A DNA stretch of 15,137 nt from JAYZDB01 sp036338025 (lineage in GTDB: Bacteria > Planctomycetota > UBA1135 > UBA2386), in the NCBI GenBank assembly GCA_036338025.1, contig JAYZDB010000191.1:1-15137 (forward strand), in the 5' to 3' direction. The position numbers were made by a program, and so were the translations under genes. Below are positions 14,593 to 15,137 of this stretch, in pieces. How positions within the stretch are numbered: position 1 is the stretch's first letter; each line of letters begins with the position of its first letter. The notes beneath the pieces were generated by a model, which was not told the DNA's origin, searched no databases, and was given only the letters and a program-made list of their open reading frames with translations.

Positions 14593-15137
14593 CGAGTCCG
14601 GGCGTTCTATTCTCTCGGCTGCGTGGACGAGCTCGCCTCGGCATCCTGGTGGAGGGCCTGGCTTTTGCGCTGGTTGCTTTCATTTGCTTCATGCTCCTCA
14701 GCTTCGCGATCGACCGGAACCTCCGCCTCGAGCAGGTCTACCGGATCGGGTTGTTTGTCGTATTCGTGCTGACAAGCTTGCACCTGCTCAGGAAGCATTT
14801 GTTTGCTCCGATCCGGGTTGACCTCAACGACGACGAACTGGCCCTTGCGATGGAGCGTGGTGAAGTCGAACTGCAGCAGGCCTTGATCAGCGCCGTACAG
14901 TTCGAAAGGTCACTCGATGCCGGCAGCTTTGGCAACGAGTCCGCGCAGTTGATGCAGCAGGTGGTCGCCGATGTGCAGCAACGTGTTGATTCCCTGCCCG
15001 CTGAGTCCGCCCTGGACACCAGCAGGGTCTACAAGTTTGGAGCGGTGATCTTCGGATGCCTGGCGGTCGTGGCGACCTGGGGCTGGTTGGATGACGACTC
15101 TCTTGGATTGTGGGCACGGCGTAACATCCTGATGTCG
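14589..15137 (+). CDS. Membrane protein, N-terminal part, runs off the window
   Basis: The frame opens with ATG overlapping the preceding TGA by four bases (ATGA) and has no stop through the window end; 183 residues are visible. Hydrophobic helices lie at about 18-40 (EGLAFALVAFICFMLLSF), 52-69 (IGLFVVFVLTSLHLLRKH without its basic end) and 149-166 (FGAVIFGCLAVVATWGW). Between the second and third is an amphipathic helical part with NDDELALAMERGEVELQQAL. The part beginning LWARRNILMS comes after the third helix. This arrangement resembles the large uncharacterised membrane proteins (DUF4175-like) that commonly follow BatA and VWA genes in planctomycetes, so a long C-terminal extracytoplasmic part is expected beyond the window. 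The family name is from memory of the type and not proven; the gene itself is well supported by overlap, frame and composition. Confidence 0.82.
   Translation, partial: MTSPGVLFSRLRGRARLGILVEGLAFALVAFICFMLLSFAIDRNLRLEQVYRIGLFVVFVLTSLHLLRKHLFAPIRVDLNDDELALAMERGEVELQQALISAVQFERSLDAGSFGNESAQLMQQVVADVQQRVDSLPAESALDTSRVYKFGAVIFGCLAVVATWGWLDDDSLGLWARRNILMS

Overview
The window is GC-rich and densely coded, with no rRNA, tRNA, CRISPR array or transposase that I can see. It reads as a chromosomal stretch of a Planctomycetota-like bacterium. The grounds are protein types, not a database hit: a BatA-type N-terminal domain protein next to a VWA/glutamine-amidotransferase-like membrane protein and a further membrane protein, a secreted prenyltransferase-toroid protein, PQQ-type propellers joined to TPRs, and mostly weak or absent Shine-Dalgarno sequences. 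This assignment is an inference of moderate strength.

Layout. (1) Positions 2-3593, plus strand: the 3' part of dapF (lysine and peptidoglycan precursor synthesis), then a short-spaced pair made of an exported helical/TPR protein and a polytopic M48-type zinc metalloprotease that starts with GTG four bases after the previous stop. (2) Positions 3612-5897, minus strand, convergent with the protease gene across 18 bases: a 761-residue exported protein with an alpha-helical HEAT-like region, about four small beta-barrel-like repeats, and a C-terminal six-bladed propeller whose blades are almost all exactly 40 residues. (3) Positions 5898-6071: a divergent intergenic region that must hold the promoters for both directions. 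(4) Positions 6072-15137, plus strand: a compact five-gene run continuing past the window edge. It encodes an exported TPR/PQQ-propeller protein, an exported alpha-toroid protein, a BatA-like membrane VWA protein, a second membrane VWA protein with a GATase-like domain, and the start of a membrane protein. Spacings are 2, 36, 11 and -4 bases, so the run is probably one operon.

How the genes may work together. All five products of the last run carry a signal peptide or membrane anchors and are built from protein-protein interaction folds (TPR, propeller, alpha-toroid, VWA/MIDAS). The two VWA proteins share a layout: paired N-terminal membrane helices, an extracytoplasmic VWA, a beta-sandwich, a GATase-like fold and a C-terminal helix. 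This suggests an envelope assembly or surveillance complex related to the Bat systems, but the usual MoxR ATPase and DUF58 partners are not in the window. The divergent HEAT/barrel/propeller gene may be co-regulated with it. The function of this system is not established by the sequence, and it is the best candidate here for something undescribed.
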